Shown here: piece after piece, positions 27,324 to 40,534 of the stretch | How the letters are laid out: each line of letters opens with the position of its first letter | Position numbering within the stretch: the first letter of the stretch is position 1 | Assembly (NCBI GenBank): GCA_950106755.1 | Contig: CATNNA010000006.1 | Coordinates: 620,001 to 684,000, forward strand | Source: Climacium dendroides | Taxonomy: Eukaryota; Streptophyta; Bryopsida; Hypnales; Climaciaceae | Reading direction: 5' to 3' | DNA length: 64,000 nt | Notes under the pieces: generated by a model | Databases searched by the model: none | The model's input: only the letters and a program-made list of their open reading frames with translations | What the model was told of the DNA's origin: nothing | Position numbers and translations under genes: made by a program

Positions 27324-27687
27324 ATGCAAATGTTGCAAGACATCATTTTCAAATTATTTGTAACAACTTATTTTATGGTGTACATTGGAAGGGAATGCGT
27401 GAGAATTTCAAAAGGAGATCGTCCACTTGCCTTGTACTTTGATGCCCAAACTTCAAATCTCTTGCACTTCGCGTGATAATAAGAAAGCAAAGAAATGTGG
27501 AAGTTGCCAATGCTCCAAGCCTTCCTTTTCATCTTGGGAAATGGTAATTCAACGGAAACTTTAAAGGCAATGCGTGACAAATCTATTGAAAAATTGGATT
27601 GGGCTTGCCTTGTATTTCGAGGGCCACCATCATTTCAATCCTCATAGACATTGCACGTATGAAAATGAAAGCAAGAAAACGTGATAA
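27324..27687 (+). repeat. 364-bp unit with T at 227
   Basis: It carries the 2-bp deletion junction plus GGTAATTC (T at the site equal to unit 227), a marker otherwise tied to AGAAGA units. The combination suggests exchange between subtypes. Confidence 0.88.
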
Positions 27688-28053
27688 ATGCAAATGTTGC
27701 AAGACATCATTTTCAAATTATTTGTAACAACTTATTTTATGGTGTACATTGGGAGGGAATGCGTGAGAATTTCAAAAGGAGATCGTCCAGTTGCCTTGTA
27801 CTTTGATGCCCAAACTTCAAATCTCATGCACACTTCGCGTGATAATAAGAAAGCAAAGAAATGTGGAAGTTGCCAATGCTCCAAGCCTTCCTTTTCATCT
27901 TGGGAAATGGTAACTCAACGGAAACTTTAAAGGCAATGCGTGACAAATCTATTGAAAAATTGGATTGGGCTTGCCTTGTATTTCGAGGGCCACCATCATT
28001 TCAATCCTCATAGACATTGCACGTATGAAAATGAAAGCAAGAAAACGTGATAA
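27688..28053 (+). repeat. Mosaic unit: G at 66 combined with G at 103
   Basis: G at 66 is otherwise confined to 6466-16713, where it goes with C at 103 and G at 143. Here it is joined to G at 103 and A at 143, the combination of units 2074 and 3172. The unit looks like a left part of one subtype fused to a right part of another between unit positions 66 and 103. Confidence 0.7.
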
Positions 28054-28417
28054 ATGCAAATGTTGCAAGACATCATTTTCAAATTATTTGTAACAACTTA
28101 TTTTATGGTGTACATTGGAAGGGAATGCGTGAGAATTTCAAAAGGAGATCGTCCACTTGCCTTGTACTTTGATGCCCAAACTTCAAATCTCTTGCACTTC
28201 GCGTGATAATAAGAAAGCAAAGAAATGTGGAAGTTGCCAATGCTCCAAGCCTTCCTTTTCATCTTGGGAAATGGTAACTCAACGGAAACTTTAAAGGCAA
28301 TGCGTGACAAATCTATTGAAAAATTGGATTGGGCTTGCCTTGTATTTCGAGGGCCACCATCATTTCAATCCTCATAGACATTGCACGTATGAAAATGAAA
28401 GCAAGAAAACGTGATAA
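28054..28417 (+). repeat. 364-bp unit (first of an adjacent pair)
   Basis: It has the 2-bp deletion junction. It is directly followed by a second 364-bp unit, the only place in the window where two are adjacent. Confidence 0.9.
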
Positions 28418-28781
28418 ATGCAAATGTTGCAAGACATCATTTTCAAATTATTTGTAACAACTTATTTTATGGTGTACATTGGAAGGGAATGCGTGAGAAT
28501 TTCAAAAGGAGATCGTCCACTTGCCTTGTACTTTGATGCCCAAACTTCAAATCTCTTGCACTTCGCGTGATAATAAGAAAGCAAAGAAATGTGGAAGTTG
28601 CCAATGCTCCAAGCCTTCCTTTTCATCTTGGGAAATGGTAACTCAACGGAAACTTTAAAGGCAATGCGTGACAAATCTATTGAAAAATTGGATTGGGCTT
28701 GCCTTGTATTTCGAGGGCCACCATCATTTCAATCCTCATAGACATTGCACGTATGAAAATGAAAGCAAGAAAACGTGATAA
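28418..28781 (+). repeat. 364-bp unit (second of an adjacent pair)
   Basis: It has the 2-bp deletion junction and no difference from 28054 at the diagnostic sites, so a single-unit duplication is the simplest origin. Confidence 0.9.
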
Positions 28782-31709
28782 ATGCAAATGTTGCAAGACA
28801 TCATTTTCAAATTATTTGTAACAACTTATTTTATGGTGTACATTGGAAGGGAATGCGTGAGAATTTCAAAAGGAGATCGTCCACTTGCCTTGTACTTTGA
28901 TGCCCCAACTTCAAATCTCATGCACACTTCGCGTGATAATAAGAAAGCAAAGAAATGTGGAAGTTGCCAATGCTCCAAGCCTTCCTTTTCATCTTGGGAA
29001 ATGGTAACTCAACGGAAACTTTAAAGGCAATGCGTGACAAATCTATTGAAAAATTGGATTGGGCTTGCCTTGTATTTCGAGGGCCACCATCATTTCAATC
29101 CTCATAGACATTGCACGTATGAAAATGAAAGCAAGAAAACGTGATAAATGCAAATGTTGCAAGACATCATTTTCAAATTATTTGTAACAACTTATTTTAT
29201 GGTGTACATTGGAAGGGAATGCGTGAGAATTTCAAAAGGAGATCGTCCACTTGCCTTGTACTTTGATGCCCAAACTTCAAATCTCATGCGCACTTCGCGT
29301 GATAATAAGAAAGCAAAGAAATGTGGAAGTTGCCAATGCTCCAAGCCTTCCTTTTCATCTTGGGAAATGGTAACTCAACGGAAACTTTAAAGGCAATGCG
29401 TGACAAATCTATTGAAAAATTGGATTGGGCTTGCCTTGTATTTCGAGGGCCACCATCATTTCAATCCTCATAGACATTGCACGTATGAAAATGAAAGCAA
29501 GAAAACGTGATAAATGCAAATGTTGCAAGACATCATTTTCAAATTACTTGTAACAACTTATTTTATGGTGTACATTGGAAGGGAATGCGTGAGAATTTCA
29601 AAAAGAGATCGTCCACTTGCCTTGTACTTTGATGCCCCAACTTCAAATCTCATGCACACTTCGCGTGATAATAAGAAAGCAAAGAAATGTGGAAGTTGCC
29701 AATGCTCCAAGCCTTCCTTTTCATCTTGGGAAATGGTAACTCAACGGAAACTTTAAAGGCAATGCGTGACAAATCTATTGAAAAATTGGATTGGGCTTGC
29801 CTTGTATTTCGAGGGCCACCATCATTTCAATCCTCATAGACATTGCACGTATGAAAATGAAAGCAAGAAAACGTGATAAATGCAAATGTTGCAAGACATC
29901 ATTTTCAAATTATTTGTAACAACTTATTTTATGGTGTACATTGGAAGGGAATGCATGAGAATTTCAAAAGGAGATCGTCCACTTGCCTTGTACTTTGATG
30001 CCCAAACTTCAAATCTCATGCACACTTCGCGTGATAATAAGAAAGCAAAGAAATGTGGAAGTTGCCAATGCTCCAAGCCTTCCTTTTCATCTTGGGAAAT
30101 GGTAACTCAACGGAAACTTTAAAGGCAATGCGTGACAAATCTATTGAAAAATTGGATTGGACTTGCCTTGTATTTCGAGGGCCACCATCATTTCAATCCT
30201 CATAGACATTGCACGTATGAAAATGAAAGCAAGAAAACGTGATAAATGCAAATGTTGCAAGACATCATTTTCAAATTATTTGTAACAACTTATTTTATGG
30301 TGTACATTGGAAGGGAATGCGTGAGAATTTCAAAAGGAGATCGTCCACTTGCCTTGTACTTTGATGCCCAAACTTCAAATCTCATGCGCACTTCGCGTGA
30401 TAATAAGAAAGCAAAGAAATGTGGAAGTTGCCAATGCTCCAAGCCTTCCTTTTCATCTTGGGAAATGGTAACTCAACGGAAACTTTAAAGGCAATGCGTG
30501 ACAAATCTATTGAAAAATTGGATTGGGCTTGCCTTGTATTTCGAGGGCCACCATCATTTCAATCCTCATAGACATTGCACGTATGAAAATGAAAGCAAGA
30601 AAACGTGATAAATGCAAATGTTGCAAGACATCATTTTCAAATTACTTGTAACAACTTATTTTATGGTGTACATTGGAAGGGAATGCGTGAGAATTTCAAA
30701 AAGAGATCGTCCACTTGCCTTGTACTTTGATGCCCCAACTTCAAATCTCATGCACACTTCGCGTGATAATAAGAAAGCAAAGAAATGTGGAAGTTGCCAA
30801 TGCTCCAAGCCTTCCTTTTCATCTTGGGAAATGGTAACTCAACGGAAACTTTAAAGGCAATGCGTGACAAATCTATTGAAAAATTGGATTGGGCTTGCCT
30901 TGTATTTCGAGGGCCACCATCATTTCAATCCTCATAGACATTGCACGTATGAAAATGAAAGCAAGAAAACGTGATAAATGCAAATGTTGCAAGACATCAT
31001 TTTCAAATTATTTGTAACAACTTATTTTATGGTGTACATTGGAAGGGAATGCGTGAGAATTTCAAAAGGAGATCGTCCACTTGCCTTGTACTTTGATGCC
31101 CCAACTTCAAATCTCATGCACACTTCGCGTGATAATAAGAAAGCAAAGAAATGTGGAAGTTGCCAATGCTCCAAGCCTTCCTTTTCATCTTGGGAAATGG
31201 TAACTCAACGGAAACTTTAAAGGCAATGCGTGACAAATCTATTGAAAAATTGGATTGGGCTTGCCTTGTATTTCGAGGGCCACCATCATTTCAATCCTCA
31301 TAGACATTGCACGTATGAAAATGAAAGCAAGAAAACGTGATAAATGCAAATGTTGCAAGACATCATTTTCAAATTACTTGTAACAACTTATTTTATGGTG
31401 TACATTGGAAGGGAATGCGTGAGAATTTCAAAAAGAGATCGTCCACTTGCCTTGTACTTTGATGCCCCAACTTCAAATCTCATGCACACTTCGCGTGATA
31501 ATAAGAAAGCAAAGAAATGTGGAAGTTGCCAATGCTCCAAGCCTTCCTTTTCATCTTGGGAAATGGTAACTCAACGGAAACTTTAAAGGCAATGCGTGAC
31601 AAATCTATTGAAAAATTGGATTGGGCTTGCCTTGTATTTCGAGGGCCACCATCATTTCAATCCTCATAGACATTGCACGTATGAAAATGAAAGCAAGAAA
31701 ACGTGATAA

Positions 31710-32074
31710 ATGCAAATGTTGCAAGACATCATTTTCAAATTACTTGTAACAACTTATTTTATGGTGTACATTGGAAGGGAATGCGTGAGAATTTCAAAAA
31801 GAGATCGTCCACTTGCCTTGTACTTTGATGCCCAACTTCAAATCTCATGCACACTTCGCGTGATAATAAGAAAGCAAAGAAATGTGGAAGTTGCCAATGC
31901 TCCAAGCCTTCCTTTTCATCTTGGGAAATGGTAACTCAACGGAAACTTTAAAGGCAATGCGTGACAAATCTATTGAAAAATTGGATTGGGCTTGCCTTGT
32001 ATTTCGAGGGCCACCATCATTTCAATCCTCATAGACATTGCACGTATGAAAATGAAAGCAAGAAAACGTGATAA
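31710..32074 (+). repeat. 365-bp unit (single-base deletion)
   Basis: It reads GATGCCCAACTT where its neighbours at 31344 and 30612 read GATGCCCCAACTT. One C is lost from the four-C run formed by C at 125. The loss shifts the frame after about residue 41 of the 80-codon open frame. No other unit in the window shares it, so it is recent. Confidence 0.9.
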
Positions 32075-32438
32075 ATGCAAATGTTGCAAGACATCATTTT
32101 CAAATTATTTGTAACAACTTATTTTATGGTGTACATTGGAAGGGAATGCGTGAGAATTTCAAAAGGAGATCGTCCACTTGCCTTGTACTTTGATGCCCAA
32201 ACTTCAAATCTCTTGCACTTCGCGTGATAATAAGAAAGCAAAGAAATGTGGAAGTTGCCAATGCTCCAAGCCTTCCTTTTCATCTTGGGAAATGGTAACT
32301 CAACGGAAACTTTAAAGGCAATGCGTGACAAATCTATTGAAAAATTGGATTGGGCTTGCCTTGTATTTCGAGGGCCACCATCATTTCAATCCTCATAGAC
32401 ATTGCACGTATGAAAATGAAAGCAAGAAAACGTGATAA
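32075..32438 (+). repeat. 364-bp unit at the domain 1/domain 2 boundary
   Basis: The last unit of domain 1 carries the 2-bp deletion junction. The unit immediately to the right (32439) is the first 280-bp unit. The subtype is a domain 1 marker, with one stray copy at 55349. Confidence 0.9.
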
Positions 32439-32718
32439 ATGCAAATGTTGCAAGACATCATTTTCAAATTATTTGTAACAACTTATTTTATGGTGTACAT
32501 TGGAAGGGAATGCGTGAGAATTTCAAAAGGAGATCGTCCACTTGCCTTGTACTTTGATGCCCAAACTTCAAATCTCATGCGCACTTCGCGTGATAATAAG
32601 AAAGCAAAGAAATGTGGAAGTTGCCAATGCTCCAAGCCTTCCTTTTCATCTTGGGAAATGGTAACTCAATCCTCATAGACATTGCACGTATGAAAATGAA
32701 AGCAAGAAAACGTGATAA
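32439..32718 (+). repeat. 280-bp derivative unit (first of 33)
   Basis: Eighty-six bases (unit 232-317) are missing: ...ACTCAA joins directly to TCCTCAT.... In the full unit both ends of the lost segment carry TCAA (unit 228-231 and 314-317), so the junction keeps one copy. The loss removes the second AATGCGTGA and second CTTGCCTTGTA boxes. All 33 copies have the same junction. Starts: 32439, 33085, 34097, 35109, 36853, 38597, 39243, 39889, 41633, 42279, 42925, 43571, 44217, 44863, 45875, 47253, 48631, 50009, 50655, 50935, 51581, 53325, 54703, 56445, 56725, 57371, 57651, 58663, 60407, 60687, 61333, 61613 and 62625. Twenty-five have AAAGGA with G at 143; eight sit on AAAAGA backgrounds. Confidence 0.95.
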
Positions 32719-33084
32719 ATGCAAATGTTGCAAGACATCATTTTCAAATTATTTGTAACAACTTATTTTATGGTGTACATTGGAAGGGAATGCGTGAGAA
32801 TTTCAAAAAGAGATCGTCCACTTGCCTTGTACTTTGATGCCCAAACTTCAAATCTCATGCACACTTCGCGTGATAATAAGAAAGCAAAGAAATGTGGAAG
32901 TTGCCAATGCTCCAAGCCTTCCTTTTCATGTTGGGAAATAGTAACTCAACGGAAACATTAAAGGCAATGCGTGACAAATCTATTGAAAAATTGGATTGGG
33001 CTTGCCTTGTATTTCGAGGGCCACCATCATTTCAATCCTCATAGACATTGCACGTATGAAAATGAAAGCAAGAAAACGTGATAA

Positions 33085-34096
33085 ATGCAAATGTTGCAAG
33101 ACATCATTTTCAAATTATTTGTAACAACTTATTTTATGGTGTACATTGGAAGGGAATGCGTGAGAATTTCAAAAGGAGATCGTCCACTTGCCTTGTACTT
33201 TGATGCCCAAACTTCAAATCTCATGCGCACTTCGCGTGATAATAAGAAAGCAAAGAAATGTGGAAGTTGCCAATGCTCCAAGCCTTCCTTTTCATGTTGG
33301 GAAATGGTAACTCAATCCTCATAGACATTGCACGTATGAAAATGAAAGCAAGAAAACGTGATAAATGCAAATGTTGCAAGACATCATTTTCAAATTATTT
33401 GTAACAACTTATTTTATGGTGTACATTGGAAGGGAATGCGTGAGAATTTCAAAAAGAGATCGTCCACTTGCCTTGTACTTTGATGCCCAAACTTCAAATC
33501 TCATGCACACTTCGCGTGATAATAAGAAAGCAAAGAAATGTGGAAGTTGCCAATGCTCCAAGCCTTCCTTTTCATGTTGGGAAATAGTAACTCAACGGAA
33601 ACATTAAAGGCAATGCGTGACAAATCTATTGAAAAATTGGATTGGGCTTGCCTTGTATTTCGAGGGCCACCATCATTTCAATCCTCATAGACATTGCACG
33701 TATGAAAATGAAAGCAAGAAAACGTGACAAATGCAAATGTTGCAAGACATCATTTTCAAATTATTTGTAACAACTTATTTTATGGTGTACATTGGAAGGG
33801 AATGCGTGAGAATTTCAAAAAGAGATCGTCCACTTGCCTTGTACTTTGATGCCCAAACTTCAAATCTCATGCACACTTCGCGTGATAATAAGAAAGCAAA
33901 GAAATGTGGAAGTTGCCAATGCTCCAAGCCTTCCTTTTCATGTTGGGAAATAGTAACTCAACGGAAACATTAAAGGCAATGCGTGACAAATCTATTGAAA
34001 AATTGGATTGGGCTTGCCTTGTATTTCGAGGGCCACCATCATTTCAATCCTCATAGACATTGCACGTATGAAAATGAAAGCAAGAAAACATGATAA
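33085..34096 (+). repeat. Three-unit higher-order repeat (1012 bp), copy 1
   Basis: One 280-bp unit is followed by two 366-bp A-at-222/A-at-239 units. A rare C at unit 364 (GTGACAAATG) lies just before the third unit (33731). Confidence 0.85.
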
Positions 34097-35108
34097 ATGC
34101 AAATGTTGCAAGACATCATTTTCAAATTATTTGTAACAACTTATTTTATGGTGTACATTGGAAGGGAATGCGTGAGAATTTCAAAAGGAGATCGTCCACT
34201 TGCCTTGTACTTTGATGCCCAAACTTCAAATCTCATGCGCACTTCGCGTGATAATAAGAAAGCAAAGAAATGTGGAAGTTGCCAATGCTCCAAGCCTTCC
34301 TTTTCATGTTGGGAAATGGTAACTCAATCCTCATAGACATTGCACGTATGAAAATGAAAGCAAGAAAACGTGATAAATGCAAATGTTGCAAGACATGATT
34401 TTCAAATTATTTGTAACAACTTATTTTATGGTGTACATTGGAAGGGAATGCGTGAGAATTTCAAAAAGAGATCGTCCACTTGCCTTGTACTTTGATGCCC
34501 AAACTTCAAATCTCATGCACACTTCGCGTGATAATAAGAAAGCAAAGAAATGTGGAAGTTGCCAATGCTCCAAGCCTTCCTTTTCATGTTGGGAAATAGT
34601 AACTCAACGGAAACATTAAAGGCAATGCGTGACAAATCTATTGAAAAATTGGATTGGGCTTGCCTTGTATTTCGAGGGCCACCATCATTTCAATCCTCAT
34701 AGACATTGCACGTATGAAAATGAAAGCAAGAAAACGTGACAAATGCAAATGTTGCAAGACATCATTTTCAAATTATTTGTAACAACTTATTTTATGGTGT
34801 ACATTGGAAGGGAATGCGTGAGAATTTCAAAAAGAGATCGTCCACTTGCCTTGTACTTTGATGCCCAAACTTCAAATCTCATGCACACTTCGCGTGATAA
34901 TAAGAAAGCAAAGAAATGTGGAAGTTGCCAATGCTCCAAGCCTTCCTTTTCATGTTGGGAAATAGTAACTCAACGGAAACATTAAAGGCAATGCGTGACA
35001 AATCTATTGAAAAATTGGATTGGGCTTGCCTTGTATTTCGAGGGCCACCATCATTTCAATCCTCATAGACATTGCACGTATGAAAATGAAAGCAAGAAAA
35101 CATGATAA
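34097..35108 (+). repeat. Three-unit higher-order repeat (1012 bp), copy 2
   Basis: Same 280-366-366 order as copy 1 with the rare GTGACAAATG again before its third unit (34743), exactly 1012 bp on. It differs by ATG at 19-21 in unit 34377. A third, incomplete copy begins at 35109. Confidence 0.85.
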
Positions 35109-37498
35109 ATGCAAATGTTGCAAGACATCATTTTCAAATTATTTGTAACAACTTATTTTATGGTGTACATTGGAAGGGAATGCGTGAGAATTTCAAAAGG
35201 AGATCGTCCACTTGCCTTGTACTTTGATGCCCAAACTTCAAATCTCATGCGCACTTCGCGTGATAATAAGAAAGCAAAGAAATGTGGAAGTTGCCAATGC
35301 TCCAAGCCTTCCTTTTCATGTTGGGAAATGGTAACTCAATCCTCATAGACATTGCACGTATGAAAATGAAAGCAAGAAAACGTGATAAATGCAAATGTTG
35401 CAAGACATCATTTTCAAATTATTTGTAACAACTTATTTTATGGTGTACATTGGAAGGGAATGCGTGAGAATTTCAAAAAGAGATCGTCCACTTGCCTTGT
35501 ACTTTGATGCCCAAACTTCAAATCTCATGCACACTTCGCGTGATAATAAGAAAGCAAAGAAATGTGGAAGTTGCCAATGCTCCAAGCCTTCCTTTTCATG
35601 TTGGGAAATAGTAACTCAACGGAAACTTTAAAGGCAATGCGTGACAAATCTATTGAAAAATTGGATTGGGCTTGCCTTGTATTTCGAGGGCCACCATCAT
35701 TTCAATCCTCATAGACATTGCACGTATGAAAATGAAAGCAAGAAAACGTGATAAATGCAAATGTTGCAAGACATCATTTTCAAATTACTTGTAACAACTT
35801 ATTTTATGGTGTACATTGGAAGGGAATGCGTGAGAATTTCAAAAAGAGATCGTCCACTTGCCTTGTACTTTGATGCCCAAACTTCAAATCTCATGCACAC
35901 TTCGCGTGATAATAAGAAAGCAAAGAAATGTGGAAGTTGCCAATGCTCCAAGCCTTCCTTTTCATGTTGGGAAATGGTAATTCAACGGAAACTTTAAAGG
36001 CAATGCGTGACAAATCTATTGAAAAATTGGATTGGACTTGCCTTGTATTTCGAGGGCCACCATCATTTCAATCCTCATAGACATTGCACGTATGAAAATG
36101 AAAGCAAGAAAACGTGATAAATGCAAATGTTGCAAGACATCATTTTCAAATTATTTGTAACAACTTATTTTATGGTGTACATTGGAAGGGAATGCGTGAG
36201 AATTTCAAAAGGAGATCGTCCACTTGCCTTGTACTTTGATGCCCAAACTTCAAATCTCCTGCGCACTTCGCGTGATAATAAGAAAGCAAAGAAATGTGGA
36301 AGTTGCCAATGCTCCAAGCCTTCCTTTTCATCTTGGGAAATGGTAACTCAACGGAAACTTTAAAGGCAATGCGTGACAAATCTATTGAAAAATTGGATTG
36401 GGCTTGCCTTGTATTTCGAGGGCCACCATCATTTCAATCCTCATAGACATTGCACGTATGAAAATGAAAGCAAGAAAACGTGATAAATGCAAATGTTGCA
36501 AGACATCATTTTCAAATTATTTGTAACAACTTATTTTATGGTGTACATTGGAAGGGAATGCGTGAGAATTTCAAAAGGAGATCGTCCACTTGCCTTGTAC
36601 TTTGATGCCCAAACTTCAAATCTCATGCACACTTCGCGTGATAATAAGAAAGCAAAGAAATGTGGAAGTTGCCAATGCTCCAAGCCTTCCTTTTCATCTT
36701 GGGAAATGGTAACTCAACGGAAACTTTAAAGGCAATGCGTGACAAATCTATTGAAAAATTGGATTGGGCTTGCCTTGTATTTCGAGGGCCACCATCATTT
36801 CAATCCTCATAGACATTGCACGTATGAAAATGAAAGCAAGAAAACGTGATAAATGCAAATGTTGCAAGACATCATTTTCAAATTATTTGTAACAACTTAT
36901 TTTATGGTGTACATTGGAAGGGAATGCGTGAGAATTTCAAAAGGAGATCGTCCACTTGCCTTGTACTTTGATGCCCAAACTTCAAATCTCATGCGCACTT
37001 CGCGTGATAATAAGAAAGCAAAGAAATGTGGAAGTTGCCAATGCTCCAAGCCTTCCTTTTCATGTTGGGAAATGGTAACTCAATCCTCATAGACATTGCA
37101 CGTATGAAAATGAAAGCAAGAAAACGTGATAAATGCAAATGTTGCAAGACATCATTTTCAAATTATTTGTAACAACTTATTTTATGGTGTACATTGGAAG
37201 GGAATGCGTGAGAATTTCAAAAAGAGATCGTCCACTTGCCTTGTACTTTGATGCCCAAACTTCAAATCTCATGCACACTTCGCGTGATAATAAGAAAGCA
37301 AAGAAATGTGGAAGTTGCCAATGCTCCAAGCCTTCCTTTTCATGTTGGGAAATAGTAACTCAACGGAAACATTAAAGGCAATGCGTGACAAATCTATTGA
37401 AAAATTGGATTGGGCTTGCCTTGTATTTCGAGGGCCACCATCATTTCAATCCTCATAGACATTGCACGTATGAAAATGAAAGCAAGAAAACGTGATAA

Positions 37499-40400
37499 AT
37501 GCAAATGTTGCAAGACATCATTTTCAAATTACTTGTAACAACTTATTTTATGGTGTACATTGGAAGGGAATGCGTGAGAATTTCAAAAAGAGATCGTCCA
37601 CTTGCCTTGTACTTTGATGCCCAAACTTCAAATCTCATGCACACTTCGCGTGATAATAAGAAAGCAAAGAAATGTGGAAGTTGCCAATGCTCCAAGCCTT
37701 CCTTTTCATCTTGGGAAATGGTAACTCAACGGAAACTTTAAAGGCAATGCGTGACAAATCTATTGAAAAATTGGATTGGGCTTGCCTTGTATTTCGAGGG
37801 CCACCATCATTTCAATCCTCATAGACATTGCACGTATGAAAATGAAAGCAAGAAAACGTGATAAATGCAAATGTTGCAAGACATCATTTTCAAATTATTT
37901 GTAACAACTTATTTTATGGTGTACATTGGAAGGGAATGCGTGAGAATTTCAAAAGGAGATCGTCCACTTGCCTTGTACTTTGATGCCCAAACTTCAAATC
38001 TCCTGCGCACTTCGCGTGATAATAAGAAAGCAAAGAAATGTGGAAGTTGCCAATGCTCCAAGCCTTCCTTTTCATCTTGGGAAATGGTAACTCAACGGAA
38101 ACTTTAAAGGCAATGCGTGACAAATCTATTGAAAAATTGGATTGGGCTTGCCTTGTATTTCGAGGGCCACCATCATTTCAATCCTCATAGACATTGCACG
38201 TATGAAAATGAAAGCAAGAAAACGTGATAAATGCAAATGTTGCAAGACATCATTTTCAAATTATTTGTAACAACTTATTTTATGGTGTACATTGGAAGGG
38301 AATGCGTGAGAATTTCAAAAGGAGATCGTCCACTTGCCTTGTACTTTGATGCCCAAACTTCAAATCTCATGCACACTTCGCGTGATAATAAGAAAGCAAA
38401 GAAATGTGGAAGTTGCCAATGCTCCAAGCCTTCCTTTTCATCTTGGGAAATGGTAACTCAACGGAAACTTTAAAGGCAATGCGTGACAAATCTATTGAAA
38501 AATTGGATTGGGCTTGCCTTGTATTTCGAGGGCCACCATCATTTCAATCCTCATAGACATTGCACGTATGAAAATGAAAGCAAGAAAACGTGATAAATGC
38601 AAATGTTGCAAGACATCATTTTCAAATTATTTGTAACAACTTATTTTATGGTGTACATTGGAAGGGAATGCGTGAGAATTTCAAAAGGAGATCGTCCACT
38701 TGCCTTGTACTTTGATGCCCAAACTTCAAATCTCATGCGCACTTCGCGTGATAATAAGAAAGCAAAGAAATGTGGAAGTTGCCAATGCTCCAAGCCTTCC
38801 TTTTCATCTTGGGAAATGGTAACTCAATCCTCATAGACATTGCACGTATGAAAATGAAAGCAAGAAAACGTGATAAATGCAAATGTTGCAAGACATCATT
38901 TTCAAATTATTTGTAACAACTTATTTTATGGTGTACATTGGAAGGGAATGCGTGAGAATTTCAAAAAGAGATCGTCCACTTGCCTTGTACTTTGATGCCC
39001 AAACTTCAAATCTCATGCGCACTTCGCGTGATAATAAGAAAGCAAAGAAATGTGGAAGTTGCCAATGCTCCAAGCCTTCCTTTTCATGTTGGGAAATAGT
39101 AACTCAACGGAAACATTAAAGGCAATGCGTGACAAATCTATTGAAAAATTGGATTGGGCTTGCCTTGTATTTCGAGGGCCACCATCATTTCAATCCTCAT
39201 AGACATTGCACGTATGAAAATGAAAGCAAGAAAACATGATAAATGCAAATGTTGCAAGACATCATTTTCAAATTATTTGTAACAACTTATTTTATGGTGT
39301 ACATTGGAAGGGAATGCGTGAGAATTTCAAAAGGAGATCGTCCACTTGCCTTGTACTTTGATGCCCAAACTTCAAATCTCATGCGCACTTCGCGTGATAA
39401 TAAGAAAGCAAAGAAATGTGGAAGTTGCCAATGCTCCAAGCCTTCCTTTTCATGTTGGGAAATGGTAACTCAATCCTCATAGACATTGCACGTATGAAAA
39501 TGAAAGCAAGAAAACGTGATAAATGCAAATGTTGCAAGACATCATTTTCAAATTATTTGTAACAACTTATTTTATGGTGTACATTGGAAGGGAATGCGTG
39601 AGAATTTCAAAAAGAGATCGTCCACTTGCCTTGTACTTTGATGCCCAAACTTCAAATCTCATGCACACTTCGCGTGATAATAAGAAAGCAAAGAAATGTG
39701 GAAGTTGCCAATGCTCCAAGCCTTCCTTTTCATGTTGGGAAATAGTAACTCAACGGAAACATTAAAGGCAATGCGTGACAAATCTATTGAAAAATTGGAT
39801 TGGGCTTGCCTTGTATTTCGAGGGCCACCATCATTTCAATCCTCATAGACATTGCACGTATGAAAATGAAAGCAAGAAAACATGATAAATGCAAATGTTG
39901 CAAGACATCATTTTCAAATTATTTGTAACAACTTATTTTATGGTGTACATTGGAAGGGAATGCGTGAGAATTTCAAAAGGAGATCGTCCACTTGCCTTGT
40001 ACTTTGATGCCCAAACTTCAAATCTCATGCGCACTTCGCGTGATAATAAGAAAGCAAAGAAATGTGGAAGTTGCCAATGCTCCAAGCCTTCCTTTTCATG
40101 TTGGGAAATGGTAACTCAATCCTCATAGACATTGCACGTATGAAAATGAAAGCAAGAAAACGTGATAAATGCAAATGTTGCAAGACATCATTTTCAAATT
40201 ATTTGTAACAACTTATTTTATGGTGTACATTGGAAGGGAATGCGTGAGAATTTCAAAAAGAGATCGTCCACTTGCCTTGTACTTTGATGCCCAAACTTCA
40301 AATCTCATGCACACTTCGCGTGATAATAAGAAAGCAAAGAAATGTGGAAGTTGCCAATGCTCCAAGCCTTCCTTTTCATGTTGGGAAATAGTAACTCAAC

Positions 40401-40534
40401 GGAAACATTAAAGGCAATGCGTGACAAATCTATTGAAAAATTGGATTGGGCTTGCCTTGTATTTCGAGGGCCACCATCATTTCAATCCTCATAGACATTG
40501 CACGTATGAAAATGAAAGCAAGAAAACGTGATAA
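37499..40534 (+). repeat. Nine-unit higher-order repeat (3036 bp), copy 1
   Basis: Order: C-at-34/AAAAGA; AAAGGA with CTCCTGCGC at 136-144; AAAGGA with A at 143; 280; A-at-222/A-at-239 with G at 143; 280; A-at-222/A-at-239; 280; A-at-222/A-at-239. Lengths 5 more than halves of this sum give 6x366 + 3x280 = 3036, matching the offset to copy 2. A related start of this pattern occurs at 35755. Confidence 0.9.

Larger units (their letters stand above)
1..32438 (+). repeat. Domain 1: full-length units only
   Basis: Eighty-eight complete units start between 244 and 32075: 81 of 366 bp, six of 364 bp and one of 365 bp. None carries the 86-bp deletion. C at unit 125 (ccaac instead of caaac) and G at unit 103 occur only in this domain. 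The domain ends where the first 280-bp unit begins at 32439. Confidence 0.93.
26228..32438 (+). repeat. Sub-block 1d: 364-bp units interleaved with C-at-34/C-at-125 units
   Basis: It holds five of the seven 364-bp units (26594, 27324, 28054, 28418, 32075), five 366-bp units of the C-at-34/AAAAGA/C-at-125 type (26958, 29514, 30612, 31344 and the 365-bp 31710) and C-at-125/AAAGGA units at 28782 and 30978. Unit 29880 has a private A at 76 (GCATGAG). This block abuts domain 2. Confidence 0.82.
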
